A DNA stretch of 64,000 bases from Flavipsychrobacter sp. (GTDB lineage: Bacteria; Bacteroidota; Bacteroidia; Chitinophagales; Chitinophagaceae): the NCBI GenBank assembly GCA_021155965.1, contig JAJNBJ010000019.1, positions 1 to 64,000 on the forward strand, read 5' to 3'. The position numbers were made by a program, and so were the translations under genes. Under the pieces are notes generated by a model. It was not told where the DNA came from, ran no database searches, and saw only the letters and a list, made by a program, of their open reading frames with translations. Each line of letters begins with the position of its first letter. Positions within the stretch are counted from its first letter, which is position 1. This document shows positions 17,973-28,476 of the stretch, piece by piece.

Positions 17973-18458
17973 GTGCACAAATTCAAAGCGCCCATAAAGA
18001 TCATAGGCATTAACCCTTACGTTGATGTGCCTGAAAAAATATTAAAGGATATTTTTAAGAAGGCCGGGAGAGATAAGGGGAAGTTCCCGATATGCGGAGA
18101 GGTGAACGGGAAGCCTTATAAACAAACACTGGTGAAATACAGCGGCGAGTGGCGGCTCTATATCAACACTATCATGCTAAAGAACTCGCCTAAACGGATA
18201 GGTGAAATTATTGAAATTACCGTGCAGACTGATACATCAGACAGAACTGTAAAACCTCACCCAAAATTTGCAAAGGCGCTTGCTGCAAGCAAAGAAGCGA
18301 AGGCTGTTTTTGACAAGCTCTCACCATCTCGGCGAAATGAGATAGTGCGGTATATAGCTAATCTAAAAACAGAGGAAAGCGTGGAAAGGAATGTGAACAG
18401 GGCTATTAGCTATCTTCTGGGAAAGGATCGGTTTGTGGGGATGAGCAAACTTAATTAA
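17973..18458 (+). CDS. DUF1905 / YdeI-OmdA-like protein
   Basis: 161 residues with two parts. The N-terminal DUF1905-type barrel (about 1-85) has YSGEWRLYINTIMLKNS and GEIIEITVQTD. The C-terminal OmdA-like helical part has FDKLSPSRRNEIVRYIANLK and VNRAISYLLGKDRF. Such proteins are annotated as YdeI/OmpD-associated or bacteriocin-protection related, with no proven activity. The start is GTG, 17 bp after the GNAT stop. A terminator follows the gene. Confidence 0.75.
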   Translation: MHKFKAPIKIIGINPYVDVPEKILKDIFKKAGRDKGKFPICGEVNGKPYKQTLVKYSGEWRLYINTIMLKNSPKRIGEIIEITVQTDTSDRTVKPHPKFAKALAASKEAKAVFDKLSPSRRNEIVRYIANLKTEESVERNVNRAISYLLGKDRFVGMSKLN

Positions 18459-18461
18459 ACT

Positions 18462-18492
18462 AAAAGCCCCCAACCTTAGTTGGGGACTTCAT
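18462..18492. terminator. Bidirectional terminator between DUF1905 gene and katG
   Basis: The stem CCCCAAC / GTTGGGG (18468-18485) with loop CTTA lies between two convergent genes. It has A-rich sequence on the left side and T-rich sequence on the right, so it can serve both. Confidence 0.7.
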
Positions 18493-18513
18493 TTAAAATC
18501 TGCATCCAAAAAC

Positions 18514-20775
<2,262 letters not shown>

Positions 20776-20995
20776 TTAATCAAAATAATTTTGGGTTCAA
20801 TTGCCTCATTTTCAACTGCGGAAAGGTAACAAAATTAAAACTCCACCGGAAATGACCTTAATCATTGCGTTATACACCTATCATTATTTTCAATGGTAAT
20901 GTTTACAAAATCCTGACATTTCAGTGAACTAATTTCAAAAATATTTCTTAACTTAGATGTAATCAAGATTTCTTACAAATTTAATTTGGCCGTTG

Positions 20996-21277
20996 ATGAG
21001 AACGAGAAAGGCAAGTTATGTCATTTCGGAGGTGAAGGCGCAGGTGAAACAACCATTTGCTGAATGGTATGTAGGTACTACCGAATGGGACGATGTGTGG
21101 ACACGCACAAAGACAGAAATGATGGTATTTTACCTTGTGGACACCGAAGCTACGAAAGATGCTTACGAACAATTAGTGAATGCAGGTATGACGGGCAGGA
21201 AGCCGATAGGCGATCGGCCGCATTATTTGTACCTGTATCATAAGGACGGCATACTGCCCGACGGCTTTTTGTTTTAA
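20996..21277 (+). CDS. Conserved-looking hypothetical protein
   Basis: 93 residues, no signal peptide or membrane helix. It has KASYVISEVKAQVKQPFAEW, a WDDVWTRTKTEMMVFYLV segment and an HYLYLYHKDG strand, so a small alpha/beta fold is likely. No family is recognised. The ATG at 20996 is preferred over the TTG just before it. A strong terminator follows, which supports a real transcription unit. Confidence 0.6.
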   Translation: MRTRKASYVISEVKAQVKQPFAEWYVGTTEWDDVWTRTKTEMMVFYLVDTEATKDAYEQLVNAGMTGRKPIGDRPHYLYLYHKDGILPDGFLF

Positions 21278-21302
21278 GCAAGGTAAAAAAAGTCCACCGC
21301 AT

Positions 21303-21330
21303 CCGCCCCGTTAACGGGGCGGGTTTATAT
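21303..21330 (+). terminator. Terminator
   Basis: A 20-bp perfect palindrome, CCGCCCCGTT / AACGGGGCGG, followed by GTTTATAT, 25 bp after the preceding stop. Confidence 0.75.
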
Positions 21331-21396
21331 CTTTTCTTTACCGGATTATTTATACATTAGCATTGTACACCCCGAAAATATAGCGGGAGGAGATGA

Positions 21397-22371
21397 ATGC
21401 TTATGTTTGCACCGGTGTTAGATAAACCTGTTGCTGATGAATTGAAAGCGCACAAGCGCCAAATGCGCCTGATGGGTAATGCGTTTGAAATTACTGTTGT
21501 ATCAGGCGATACTGAATTTGCCGGTCATTGCATAGACAGGGCAGTAAATGAAATAAGCAGGATAGAAGCCCTGCTCACCACCTTTAAAGACGATAGCCAA
21601 ATCAATCTTATTAATGCAAATGCCGGCGTACAGCCGGTACAAGTAGACAAAGAAGTTTGTGACCTTATAGCCAGATCGATTAAACTATCTGCACTTACGC
21701 AGGGAGCTTTTGATATAACTTATGGTTCCGCAGATAAACGTTTCTGGAATTTCGACAGGAATATGCGCTCTCTACCTGATAAAGAAACTGCGAAACAGGC
21801 TGTAAGGCTCATTAATTACCGCGACATAGTGCTTAACCCCAATAATTGCACTGTCTTTTTAAAAGAAAAAGGCATGCGCATTGGTTTTGGTGGCATAGGC
21901 AAAGGTTATGCCGCCGAATGTGCAAAGCGTTTGCTGCAGCAATTGGGCGTGCAAAGCGGCATAGTAAATGCATCGGGCGACTTGGCAGCATGGGGCACGC
22001 AGCCCAACGGACAACCCTGGACGGTGGGCATAGCTGACCCCAATTTCAAAAATAAGCCATTCTCTTACCTCAACATCTCCGGTATGGCAATAGCTACATC
22101 GGGCAATTATGAGAAGTTTGTGGTGATAGATGGCAAGAAGTATTCACATACTATAGATCCAAAGACCGGGTTCCCGGTTTCGGGTATTAAAAGCGTTTCC
22201 GTTATTTGCCCGGATGCAGAGATTGCGGATGCAATGGCTACCCCAATTACTATTATGGGCATAAATGCCGGCTTGCACCTCATTAACCAAATGAAAAATA
22301 TAGCCTGCATTATTATTGATGACGACGATAGATTATATACCTCGGATAATATTAAACTCAGTGCTGCGTGA
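21397..22371 (+). CDS. apbE: FAD:protein FMN transferase, ApbE family
   Basis: 324 residues. The ApbE landmarks are MRLMGNAFEITVVSGD, GAFDITYGS, the GFGGIGKGYAAECAKRLL block, SGIVNASGDLAAWG, and ATSGNYEKF followed by YSHTIDPKTGFPV; the latter carries Mg/FAD-site residues. ApbE enzymes attach FMN to Thr/Ser of extracytoplasmic proteins. No lipoprotein or Sec signal is obvious at the N-terminus (MLMFAPVLDKPVADE), so its location is uncertain. A strong GGGAGGAG precedes the ATG. The next gene starts inside its stop codon (4-bp overlap), showing an operon with DUF4266 and DUF3570. Confidence 0.92.
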   Translation: MLMFAPVLDKPVADELKAHKRQMRLMGNAFEITVVSGDTEFAGHCIDRAVNEISRIEALLTTFKDDSQINLINANAGVQPVQVDKEVCDLIARSIKLSALTQGAFDITYGSADKRFWNFDRNMRSLPDKETAKQAVRLINYRDIVLNPNNCTVFLKEKGMRIGFGGIGKGYAAECAKRLLQQLGVQSGIVNASGDLAAWGTQPNGQPWTVGIADPNFKNKPFSYLNISGMAIATSGNYEKFVVIDGKKYSHTIDPKTGFPVSGIKSVSVICPDAEIADAMATPITIMGINAGLHLINQMKNIACIIIDDDDRLYTSDNIKLSAA

Positions 22372-22595
22372 GACAACTGAAATACATATACCTACTATTA
22401 ACCGGCTTATACTTTTTGGCATGTTTGCCATCATGCACAGCGGTGAAGGGTTACCAGAAAAAATACCTGAATGATGCTGAAATGGCATTGCACGCAAGGA
22501 AACTCGAGAAACCTGAGATAAATTTCCAAACATACCGGGAAGGGGCATCGGGTGCTAATGGTGGAAAAACAGGCGGAGGCTGTGGATGTAATTAG
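22368..22595 (+). CDS. DUF4266 small lipoprotein
   Basis: 75 residues starting at a GTG that overlaps the apbE stop (GTGA). A lipoprotein leader ends in CLPSC. The body ends in FQTYREGASGANGG and GGGCGCN, the family's characteristic REGAxGGxGGxGGGCGCN-type C-terminus, with two cysteines at the very end. DUF4266 is typically found with ApbE and DUF3570. A role in holding a cofactor, or serving as a redox partner at the outer face of the membrane, is inferred from this context. Confidence 0.88.
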   Translation: MRQLKYIYLLLTGLYFLACLPSCTAVKGYQKKYLNDAEMALHARKLEKPEINFQTYREGASGANGGKTGGGCGCN

Positions 22596-22598
22596 GTT

Positions 22599-23774
22599 AT
22601 GAGGAAACTATCTTTATCCATACTCGCGCTTTTCTTCCAGTTATTTTCTGCTTTTTCACAGAGTGATACATCCGCATATAAACAAAGAAAGCTGAAACCG
22701 GCGGAGGTCAATTTTATTACGAGCTATTATGTGCAGGATGGTGAGAATGCAGCGGTGACGGGCGGTGTAGGCTCGGAAAAGCTTACCGATTTTGCGAACA
22801 TACTGGAGCTGAAAATAGTTGGCGGAGATAAACGTGAGCGGCAACATAATCTAACACTCGATGTTGGCTTTGATCATTACAGTTCAGCATCTTCTGATAA
22901 AGTTGACCCCACCACGCTGTCATCTGCCTCGTCTGAAGATGGCCGCTTCTACCCTTCTATTACTTATGATGTGACCAACAAAGCAAAGACGCTAACCGCA
23001 GGAGGCATTGCTTCTTTTTCCATTGAGTCTGATTATACGTCTTATGGCATTGGTACCAACATCATTAAAACATCGAAAGACAAGAACACAGAAATAGGAC
23101 TAAAGCTGCAGGCTTATTTTGATTACATATTCATTTACTACCCAATAGAGCTGAGATATTTTTATGGCGATGGCGACCAGGCGCCACGCACAACTTATAA
23201 TGCTTCGCTTTCTTTTGCGCGGGTGATAACGCCCCGGCTGCAATGTGCTTTGCTTGCTGATGTATCGTACCAGGATGGCTTACTCGCGACAAGATTTCAG
23301 CGGGTGTATTTTAAGGATGGCTCAGTGCAACCTGAGACATTACCTAACCATAGACTCAAATTGCCATTGGGGTTGCGAGCCTCTTACTTTTTGAGCAACC
23401 ACTTTATAGCGCGTCTGTTCTATAGATTTTATATAGATGACTGGGGCATAACCGCACATACAGCAAGCTTAGAGGCCCCAATTAAAATAGCCCCTACCCT
23501 TTCGATTAGCCCATTTTACCGGTATTATGTGCAGAGCGGCGCTAAATACTTTGCGCCTTTCAGGGAGCATGTACCAACGGATGCATTCTATACCAGCGAT
23601 TACGACCTCTCGGCTTTCGACAGCCATTTTTTTGGCGGCAATTTGCGCTTTGAACCGGAGAAGGGAGTATTAGGCATCAAACATTTTAAAATGCTGGAGC
23701 TACGGTATGCGCATTATTTACGCAGCACGGGTTTGTTTGCAGATATTATTACGCTTAATGCACAATTCAGGTAG
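22599..23774 (+). CDS. DUF3570 outer-membrane protein
   Basis: 391 residues with a signal peptide (MRKLSLSILALFFQLFSAFS) and a beta-barrel-like pattern of amphipathic strands to the C-terminus, which ends in an aromatic-containing ITLNAQFR. The start KLKPAEVNFITSYYVQDGENA and the line GGVGSEKLTD match DUF3570. Such proteins occur with ApbE and DUF4266; a conduit or scaffold role in extracellular electron transfer is proposed for related clusters but is not shown here. It lies 3 bp after DUF4266. Confidence 0.85.
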   Translation: MRKLSLSILALFFQLFSAFSQSDTSAYKQRKLKPAEVNFITSYYVQDGENAAVTGGVGSEKLTDFANILELKIVGGDKRERQHNLTLDVGFDHYSSASSDKVDPTTLSSASSEDGRFYPSITYDVTNKAKTLTAGGIASFSIESDYTSYGIGTNIIKTSKDKNTEIGLKLQAYFDYIFIYYPIELRYFYGDGDQAPRTTYNASLSFARVITPRLQCALLADVSYQDGLLATRFQRVYFKDGSVQPETLPNHRLKLPLGLRASYFLSNHFIARLFYRFYIDDWGITAHTASLEAPIKIAPTLSISPFYRYYVQSGAKYFAPFREHVPTDAFYTSDYDLSAFDSHFFGGNLRFEPEKGVLGIKHFKMLELRYAHYLRSTGLFADIITLNAQFR

Positions 23775-24325
23775 TACGAAAACCGGGGTATAATTTTCGG
23801 GATGCCCGTTTTCGGTTAATAATTTTTAGCGAGTGCCGTGAAACACGCTGTGGGCAATAGTATGCATTTTACCTTAAGGTATAAAGGGTATAAAAGGGTA
23901 TAAAAAACGGTATAAAAGGTATAATTATACCCTTCCTTTTTAGGTAAACAACAATACAATATTTCAAAGAACTATAGCAGTTAAATGCAGCAAAATCTGT
24001 GCCAAAGGTGAGTGCGGAGAAACAGATTGGAGAAACAGTGGCAACTTTAACAAAAGCTTTAACTGCTGAAAAAGAGCGCTTATGTTCTACGCTTTTTGTT
24101 ATGGCTCTATCGGTTTAAAACGTACCGTGATGCGGTTGTCTCCTATTACTCAGCAATGGTTCGAAACTCACCATGACAGCATATCCTATATAAGGTTTGT
24201 TGGTGAGGATATCAGCAAAGGCAGAAATATCAGCTTTCGTACCTTGATGCCGGCGAGTCCTGCGGAAAAAGCGGAGACTCCCCCGAGACAGAGAAAGCAT
24301 TTAATAAAATGTTCTATTTTTATTT
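23775..24325. other. Gene-poor stretch with short repeats
   Basis: About 550 bp with no convincing gene. It begins with a weak inverted repeat (CGAAAAC...GTTTTCG, 23777-23814) that could end the DUF3570 unit, followed by a GGTATAA repeat cluster (23879-23932). A short GTG-started frame near 24009 (VSAEKQIGETVATLTKALTA) stops after 37 codons. The later open frame does not look like a protein. Confidence 0.45.
23879..23932. repeat. Cluster of five GGTATAA repeats ending in a palindrome
   Basis: GGTATAA occurs at 23879, 23887, 23897, 23909 and 23918, spaced 8-12 bp apart. The last copy forms the perfect palindrome GGTATAATTATACC. It could be a multi-site binding region or simple-sequence expansion. 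Confidence 0.6.
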
Positions 24326-24625
24326 TTGCATTCGAATTTATTAGAAGTGAGTAACAAGTGGCATATTGAGCCTAAAGACGTATATCGTTCCACAATGGAG
24401 GGCGGAACGGGCGTTAGAAAAAATTCAAGGCAGTCGAGGGCATTGATTGAAAAAGAAATACATATGGATCTAGTTCATCGCCCAACTAATATTGAGGTGC
24501 ACGGAACTATGAAAGGTAACGGCACAAGGAAGGAATTAACCTCACTAAGAGAAAACCTTTATAATCAGTTGTATACAGAACTTGAAAACAAAGTCGCAAA
24601 AGCCTTGAAAATACCGGGACGATAA
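24326..24625 (+). CDS. Possible hypothetical protein
   Basis: A 99-residue frame, charged and helix-rich in its second half (SLRENLYNQLYTELENKVAK), with an RKNSRQSRALIEKEIHMDLV stretch. No family is recognised. It may be the C-terminal end of a decayed gene, since the sequence just upstream is non-coding in appearance. It converges with the M28 peptidase gene. Confidence 0.35.
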   Translation: MHSNLLEVSNKWHIEPKDVYRSTMEGGTGVRKNSRQSRALIEKEIHMDLVHRPTNIEVHGTMKGNGTRKELTSLRENLYNQLYTELENKVAKALKIPGR

Positions 24626-24638
24626 ACAAGAGAAATAG

Positions 24639-26264
24639 TTACTTCTTCCTCAAAGCCTTAAACTCAGAACCTTCCTTCCATTGCGGCCATTCTTGTCCGT
24701 AGGCGAGGCGTTTGCCTACGTTGAAGAGGAGGCGCAGGTTATCGAGGCCACCTTCGAATGTCCAGGTGGGGTCGTATTCGTCTGATGGCTGATGGTAGCG
24801 TTTGTTGGTGTACTCATCGCGCAGGCGTTCGCCTTCTGTTTTGCCGCCTTGCACCATGTCGGTGCCGCCACCTGCATTCAATGCAGGCACCCCTTTCTTC
24901 GCAAAGTTGAAATGGTCTGAACGGAAGTAACCACCTGCTTCCGGTTTTGATTCGGGGGAAAGGTAACGGCCCTGTTCTTTGGCTGCTTCTATAAAGTAAT
25001 CCTCCATATCGCACTGGCCACGACCACCAATGCTTATGTCTTTGGTTTTACCATGCGGGCTCACCACATCCATATTCAATGTGCCCACTGTTTTATCCAA
25101 AGGATAAATAGGATGCTCTGAATAATATTTAGAGCCCAGTAGACCCTGCTCCTCCGCAGTTACCGAAAGGAAGATGACCGTGCGTTCCGGTTTGCCTTTC
25201 CTGCTGTTGAATGCTCGTGCCATTTCCAGTAGTGCAGCAGAGCCACTGCCGTTATCGAGCGAGCCATTATAAATACTGTCACCTGTGGTATCCGGTTTGC
25301 CTACACCAAAGTGATCCCAGTGGGCGGTGTAGATGATGTATTCATCCGGGTGCTTGCTGCCGGTTATTTTCGCAATAACGTTCTTCGACATGTTATACAC
25401 CGTACCTATCCTTGCTTTGGTAGCCAACTTAACACCCAGTGGTACTGCTTTAAAGCCCTGCTTATCTGCTGTTGCCAATAATGTGGTGTCCTTACCTGCG
25501 GCCGCCAGTAACCGTTTTGTTGCATCGCCACTCAACCAGCCGTTGAGTGAACAATGATATTGACTGCTGCCGCGTGTATCCAAATACAGGTTTGATTTAC
25601 CCCATGAATTTTGCACCACGCTGAATGGATATGATGCGCCTTTTGTATTGTGTACTATCAGGCAGGCTTTTGCGCCCTGGCGTGCTGCTTCTTCATATTT
25701 GTACGTCCACCGGCCGTAGTAGGTCATGGTGCGGCCTTTGAAGATGGTTGTATCGCCTGCATTAAAGCCGGGGTCGTTCACCAGTAACAGTACTATTTTA
25801 CCTTTAACATCAATACCTGCATAATCATTCCAGTTATACTCAGGCGCAACTACACCATAACCGGCAAAGATCACTTCTTGATTATCCAGCGACAGCACTG
25901 AATCTGTATGCTCGGTAGCAAGCACATAGTCGTCAATATTCTTTAGTTCGAATGAACCTTTTGTTCCCTGCACTTTCATGGTCGGATCTGCGTTTACGGT
26001 TATGTCCACCAGCGGCACCTCCTGTATGAAGGTGTTGCCGTTACCCGGCTCCAGGCCAAGGCGGGCAAACTGGCTGCTCATATAAGCAACAGTGCGTTCC
26101 TCCCCAATAGTGAACGGCCTGCGGCCCATAAATGAATCGGACGACAGTACATCAAGGTGCGCCATAAGGCTGTCGCGGTTGAAGGTGTCTTTGTCTTCGG
26201 CAACCGGCTGGCTGCATGCTGTTGCCAGCATACCCAGGAGGAAACAGTACGGAACGTAGCGCAT
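24639..26264 (-). CDS. M28 family metallopeptidase with PA domain, lipoprotein
   Basis: 541 residues. The lipoprotein signal ends at LGMLATAC (Cys17). A PA domain (about 130-285) interrupts the N-terminal part. The M28 catalytic domain follows: TAHWDHFGVG supplies the first metal His, SLDNGSGSAALLEMA the bridging Asp, VTAEEQGLLGS the general base and a metal Glu, TLNMDVV an Asp, and SDHFNFAKKGVPAL the last His. All are present, so a zinc aminopeptidase active on exported peptides is expected. It is a single gene; specificity cannot be told from sequence. Confidence 0.93.
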   Translation of the reverse strand: MRYVPYCFLLGMLATACSQPVAEDKDTFNRDSLMAHLDVLSSDSFMGRRPFTIGEERTVAYMSSQFARLGLEPGNGNTFIQEVPLVDITVNADPTMKVQGTKGSFELKNIDDYVLATEHTDSVLSLDNQEVIFAGYGVVAPEYNWNDYAGIDVKGKIVLLLVNDPGFNAGDTTIFKGRTMTYYGRWTYKYEEAARQGAKACLIVHNTKGASYPFSVVQNSWGKSNLYLDTRGSSQYHCSLNGWLSGDATKRLLAAAGKDTTLLATADKQGFKAVPLGVKLATKARIGTVYNMSKNVIAKITGSKHPDEYIIYTAHWDHFGVGKPDTTGDSIYNGSLDNGSGSAALLEMARAFNSRKGKPERTVIFLSVTAEEQGLLGSKYYSEHPIYPLDKTVGTLNMDVVSPHGKTKDISIGGRGQCDMEDYFIEAAKEQGRYLSPESKPEAGGYFRSDHFNFAKKGVPALNAGGGTDMVQGGKTEGERLRDEYTNKRYHQPSDEYDPTWTFEGGLDNLRLLFNVGKRLAYGQEWPQWKEGSEFKALRKK

Positions 26265-26364
26265 TGGTATAATTTAGAATAATAAATGTACTCGAATTCC
26301 GGCATAAGTTAATGGGTGATAAAAAGGGTGTTGTGAGCCGGGTAATATTTGCCAATTTTGAAGC

Positions 26365-27216
26365 ATGGAGATCAAACCTCTTGATAAACTCAGCTTTCAT
26401 AAATTATATGCTGTAAGAAATGAGGCGTTCAAAGATTATGTGCGGCAGTGGACAAAGGAAGAATTCCAGGCCATGCTGCACAGGCGGGGATATGTGCCTG
26501 AATTATCGTTCGGTGCTTTCGATAACGATGATCTGGTAAGTTTCACTTTGAATGGCACCGGCGATTGGGCCGGGCAAAAGACTGCATACGATACAGGTAC
26601 GGGAACTATACCCGCATACCGTGGAAAGGGGTTGGCCACAAGTATCTTCAATGCATCTGTACCTTTTCTGAAACAGGCGGGAGTTACCCAATACCTGCTG
26701 GAAGTATTGCAGGATAATACAAAAGCTATTTCAGTTTACACCAATATAGGATTTACGATCGCGCGCAGTTTCAATTATTTTGTACAGGATGTCGCTAACC
26801 TCAAATTGCCCGCAGTTATTCCTGCTTCATATCAATTGCGGACTATTAATACTCCGGATATAAATGAGGTATCTGCATTTTGGGATTTTATGCCATCATG
26901 GCAGAATAGTCATGATGCAATAATGCGCAAGTCGGAAAATTTTGTAATTGTTGGTGCATATGATGGCAATAAATTGGTTGGTTATGGCATCATAGAGCCA
27001 ACATCAGGCGATATACCTCAACTGGCAGTGAACAAGGGATACAGGAGGCAAGGCATAGGCTCAGCCATTTTAAAAGAACTGTTGCAGCATAACCAATCTT
27101 CAGCTATCAAGGTCATCAATACAGATGCTGCATATGAGCCTATGACCGCATTCCTCCAAAGCAACGGCATACCGCAAAGTGGCGCACAGTTTGAAATGAT
27201 AAAACAATTGGGTTAA
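26365..27216 (+). CDS. Two-domain GNAT acetyltransferase
   Basis: 283 residues with tandem GNAT domains. The N-terminal one (about 1-140) has GTIPAYRGKGLATSIFNAS and LLEVLQDNTKAISVYTNIGF. The C-terminal one (about 155-283) has PQLAVNKGYRRQGIGSAIL. The two acetyl-CoA loops (RGKGLA and RRQGIGS) are both intact. Substrate unknown. It is followed 9 bp later by the methyltransferase gene, likely co-transcribed. Confidence 0.85.
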   Translation: MEIKPLDKLSFHKLYAVRNEAFKDYVRQWTKEEFQAMLHRRGYVPELSFGAFDNDDLVSFTLNGTGDWAGQKTAYDTGTGTIPAYRGKGLATSIFNASVPFLKQAGVTQYLLEVLQDNTKAISVYTNIGFTIARSFNYFVQDVANLKLPAVIPASYQLRTINTPDINEVSAFWDFMPSWQNSHDAIMRKSENFVIVGAYDGNKLVGYGIIEPTSGDIPQLAVNKGYRRQGIGSAILKELLQHNQSSAIKVINTDAAYEPMTAFLQSNGIPQSGAQFEMIKQLG

Positions 27217-27225
27217 TTTCGAGGG

Positions 27226-28029
27226 ATGTTCGGTAACCTCTTTAAAAGAACAAAAAAAGTTGTTGCAGATGTCCCTGCAAACAACACTTTTGATACCAGC
27301 CCAATATATCACTGCCCGGTCTGTAACTCGGATGTTGAACAATTTTTGCCTGTTAGCAATGATTACCTGGAGACACTACGGAGATATGAATTCAACTACC
27401 CGCTTTCTGAAATAGAAACTTTCAACCCACAAGCATATAGCTGTCCTAAATGCAACGCTAGCGACAGGGAGCGATTGTATGCACTTTATTTCCTGCAACA
27501 ATTTGCCAGCGTAAACAAAAACAACAAAACAAATCTCATTGACTTTGCGCCTTCGCCAAGTCTGTCCGCCTTTTTCCGGAGGTTCGATTTCATCAATCAC
27601 CGCACTGCTGACCTGTATATGGAAGGCGTAGATGATGTTGTTGACCTGACGGATATGAGCCTGTACGCTGATAATTCATTCGATATATTTGTATGCTCGC
27701 ATGTGCTTGAGCATATTGAAGACGACAGCAAAGCAATGCGTGAGCTATACCGTATTCTGAAACCCGGTGGCCGGGGCATTGCCATGGTTCCTATATGGAC
27801 AAAAGGAGAACTGGTTATTGAGAACCTGCCCATTACAACAGAAGCAGAACGCTGGAAGTATTACGGGCAGGGCGACCATGTCAGGCTATATAATCGCGCA
27901 GGATTTTTGGGGCGGTTACAAAATGCAGGTTTTAAAGTAAGTCAGTACACAGTAAGTGATCTTGGCGAAACGGTTTTTGCCAGAAACGGCATCCATGCCA
28001 ATTCCATCCTTTATATAGCAAGCAAGTAA
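27226..28029 (+). CDS. SAM-dependent methyltransferase with zinc-ribbon-like N-terminus
   Basis: 267 residues. The N-terminal part has two Cys pairs (YHCPVCNSD and YSCPKCNASDRERLYALYF) that could bind zinc. The class I methyltransferase domain follows, with the degenerate motif I LIDFAPSPSL, motif II DLYMEGVDDVVDLTDM, NSFDIFVCSHVLEHIEDD, and ELYRILKPGGRGIAMVP. The layout matches Methyltransf_11-type enzymes acting on small molecules or glycans. The substrate is unknown. The upstream GNAT suggests a two-gene unit. Confidence 0.85.
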   Translation: MFGNLFKRTKKVVADVPANNTFDTSPIYHCPVCNSDVEQFLPVSNDYLETLRRYEFNYPLSEIETFNPQAYSCPKCNASDRERLYALYFLQQFASVNKNNKTNLIDFAPSPSLSAFFRRFDFINHRTADLYMEGVDDVVDLTDMSLYADNSFDIFVCSHVLEHIEDDSKAMRELYRILKPGGRGIAMVPIWTKGELVIENLPITTEAERWKYYGQGDHVRLYNRAGFLGRLQNAGFKVSQYTVSDLGETVFARNGIHANSILYIASK

Positions 28030-28046
28030 TTCTACCCTGCGCTTTT

Positions 28047-28073
28047 TTATATCATTGATTATCAATGATATAA
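28047..28073. promoter_or_regulatory. 27-bp perfect AT-rich palindrome
   Basis: Two 13-bp arms (TTATATCATTGAT and its complement) around one central base. It lies between the methyltransferase stop and the ArsR promoter, just after a T6 run. It may terminate the upstream unit or bind a dimeric regulator. Confidence 0.45.
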
Positions 28074-28091
28074 AAATATTTTGTTGAAAAT

Positions 28092-28138
28092 TTTGTGAAA
28101 CCAAAAGGTTTCATATATATTTGCAACCAAAAGGTTTC
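28092..28138 (+). promoter_or_regulatory. Promoter with two ArsR-type operator palindromes
   Basis: A TTTG (-33) at 28092-28095 and TATATTTG (-7) at 28116-28123 form a Bacteroidota promoter with 20 bp between them. The palindrome GAAACCAAAAGGTTTC (28097-28112) lies between the boxes, and a near-copy GCAACCAAAAGGTTTC (28123-28138) begins at the -7 box, 26 bp downstream. Binding would block RNA polymerase, so autorepression by the ArsR protein encoded 6 bp further on is the natural reading. Confidence 0.7.
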
Positions 28139-28143
28139 CTATT

Positions 28144-28476
28144 ATGAGAAGAGATGTGTTCCAGGCAATAGCCGACCCCACGAGAAGAGAGATACTGAAC
28201 ATGGTGGCCTACAAGCCCCTGAATGTAAATACCGTTGCCGAGAATTTTGATGTGAGCCGGGCAGCCATTTACAAACACATGAAAATACTGATAGAGTGCG
28301 GGCTGATAGATATGAAACAGCAAGGCAGGGAAAGGTATTGTGAAGCAAAGCTGGAAAAACTAAACGAAGTATCAGTATGGGTGGAACAATACCGGAAGTT
28401 CTGGGAAAGTAAACTCGACAGCCTGGAAATGTATTTAAACAAACTTCAAAACAATAAAAACAATGAGTCAAAATAA
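28144..28476 (+). CDS. ArsR-family winged-helix regulator
   Basis: 110 residues, a single ArsR-type winged helix: FQAIADPTRREILNMVA, NTVAENFDVSRAAIYKHMKI (recognition helix) and GLIDMKQQGRERYCEAKLEKL (wing), then a C-terminal helix with WVEQYRKFWESKLDSLE. No Cys metal-site motif (ELCVCDL) is present, so it is probably not a metal sensor. It is of the kind found with SRPBCC and DoxX genes. It overlaps the SRPBCC-VOC gene by 14 bp, and two palindromes in its promoter suggest autoregulation. Confidence 0.9.
   Translation: MRRDVFQAIADPTRREILNMVAYKPLNVNTVAENFDVSRAAIYKHMKILIECGLIDMKQQGRERYCEAKLEKLNEVSVWVEQYRKFWESKLDSLEMYLNKLQNNKNNESK

Noticed and set aside
23777-23815. A possible terminator after DUF3570.
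   Set aside because: The stem has a bulge and a long loop and no T-run; kept only as a note in the gene-poor stretch.
24082-24354. A 90-residue plus-strand frame in the gene-poor stretch.
   Set aside because: Its composition is unlike a folded protein and it overlaps the following frame; no family, no promoter box and no upstream partner.
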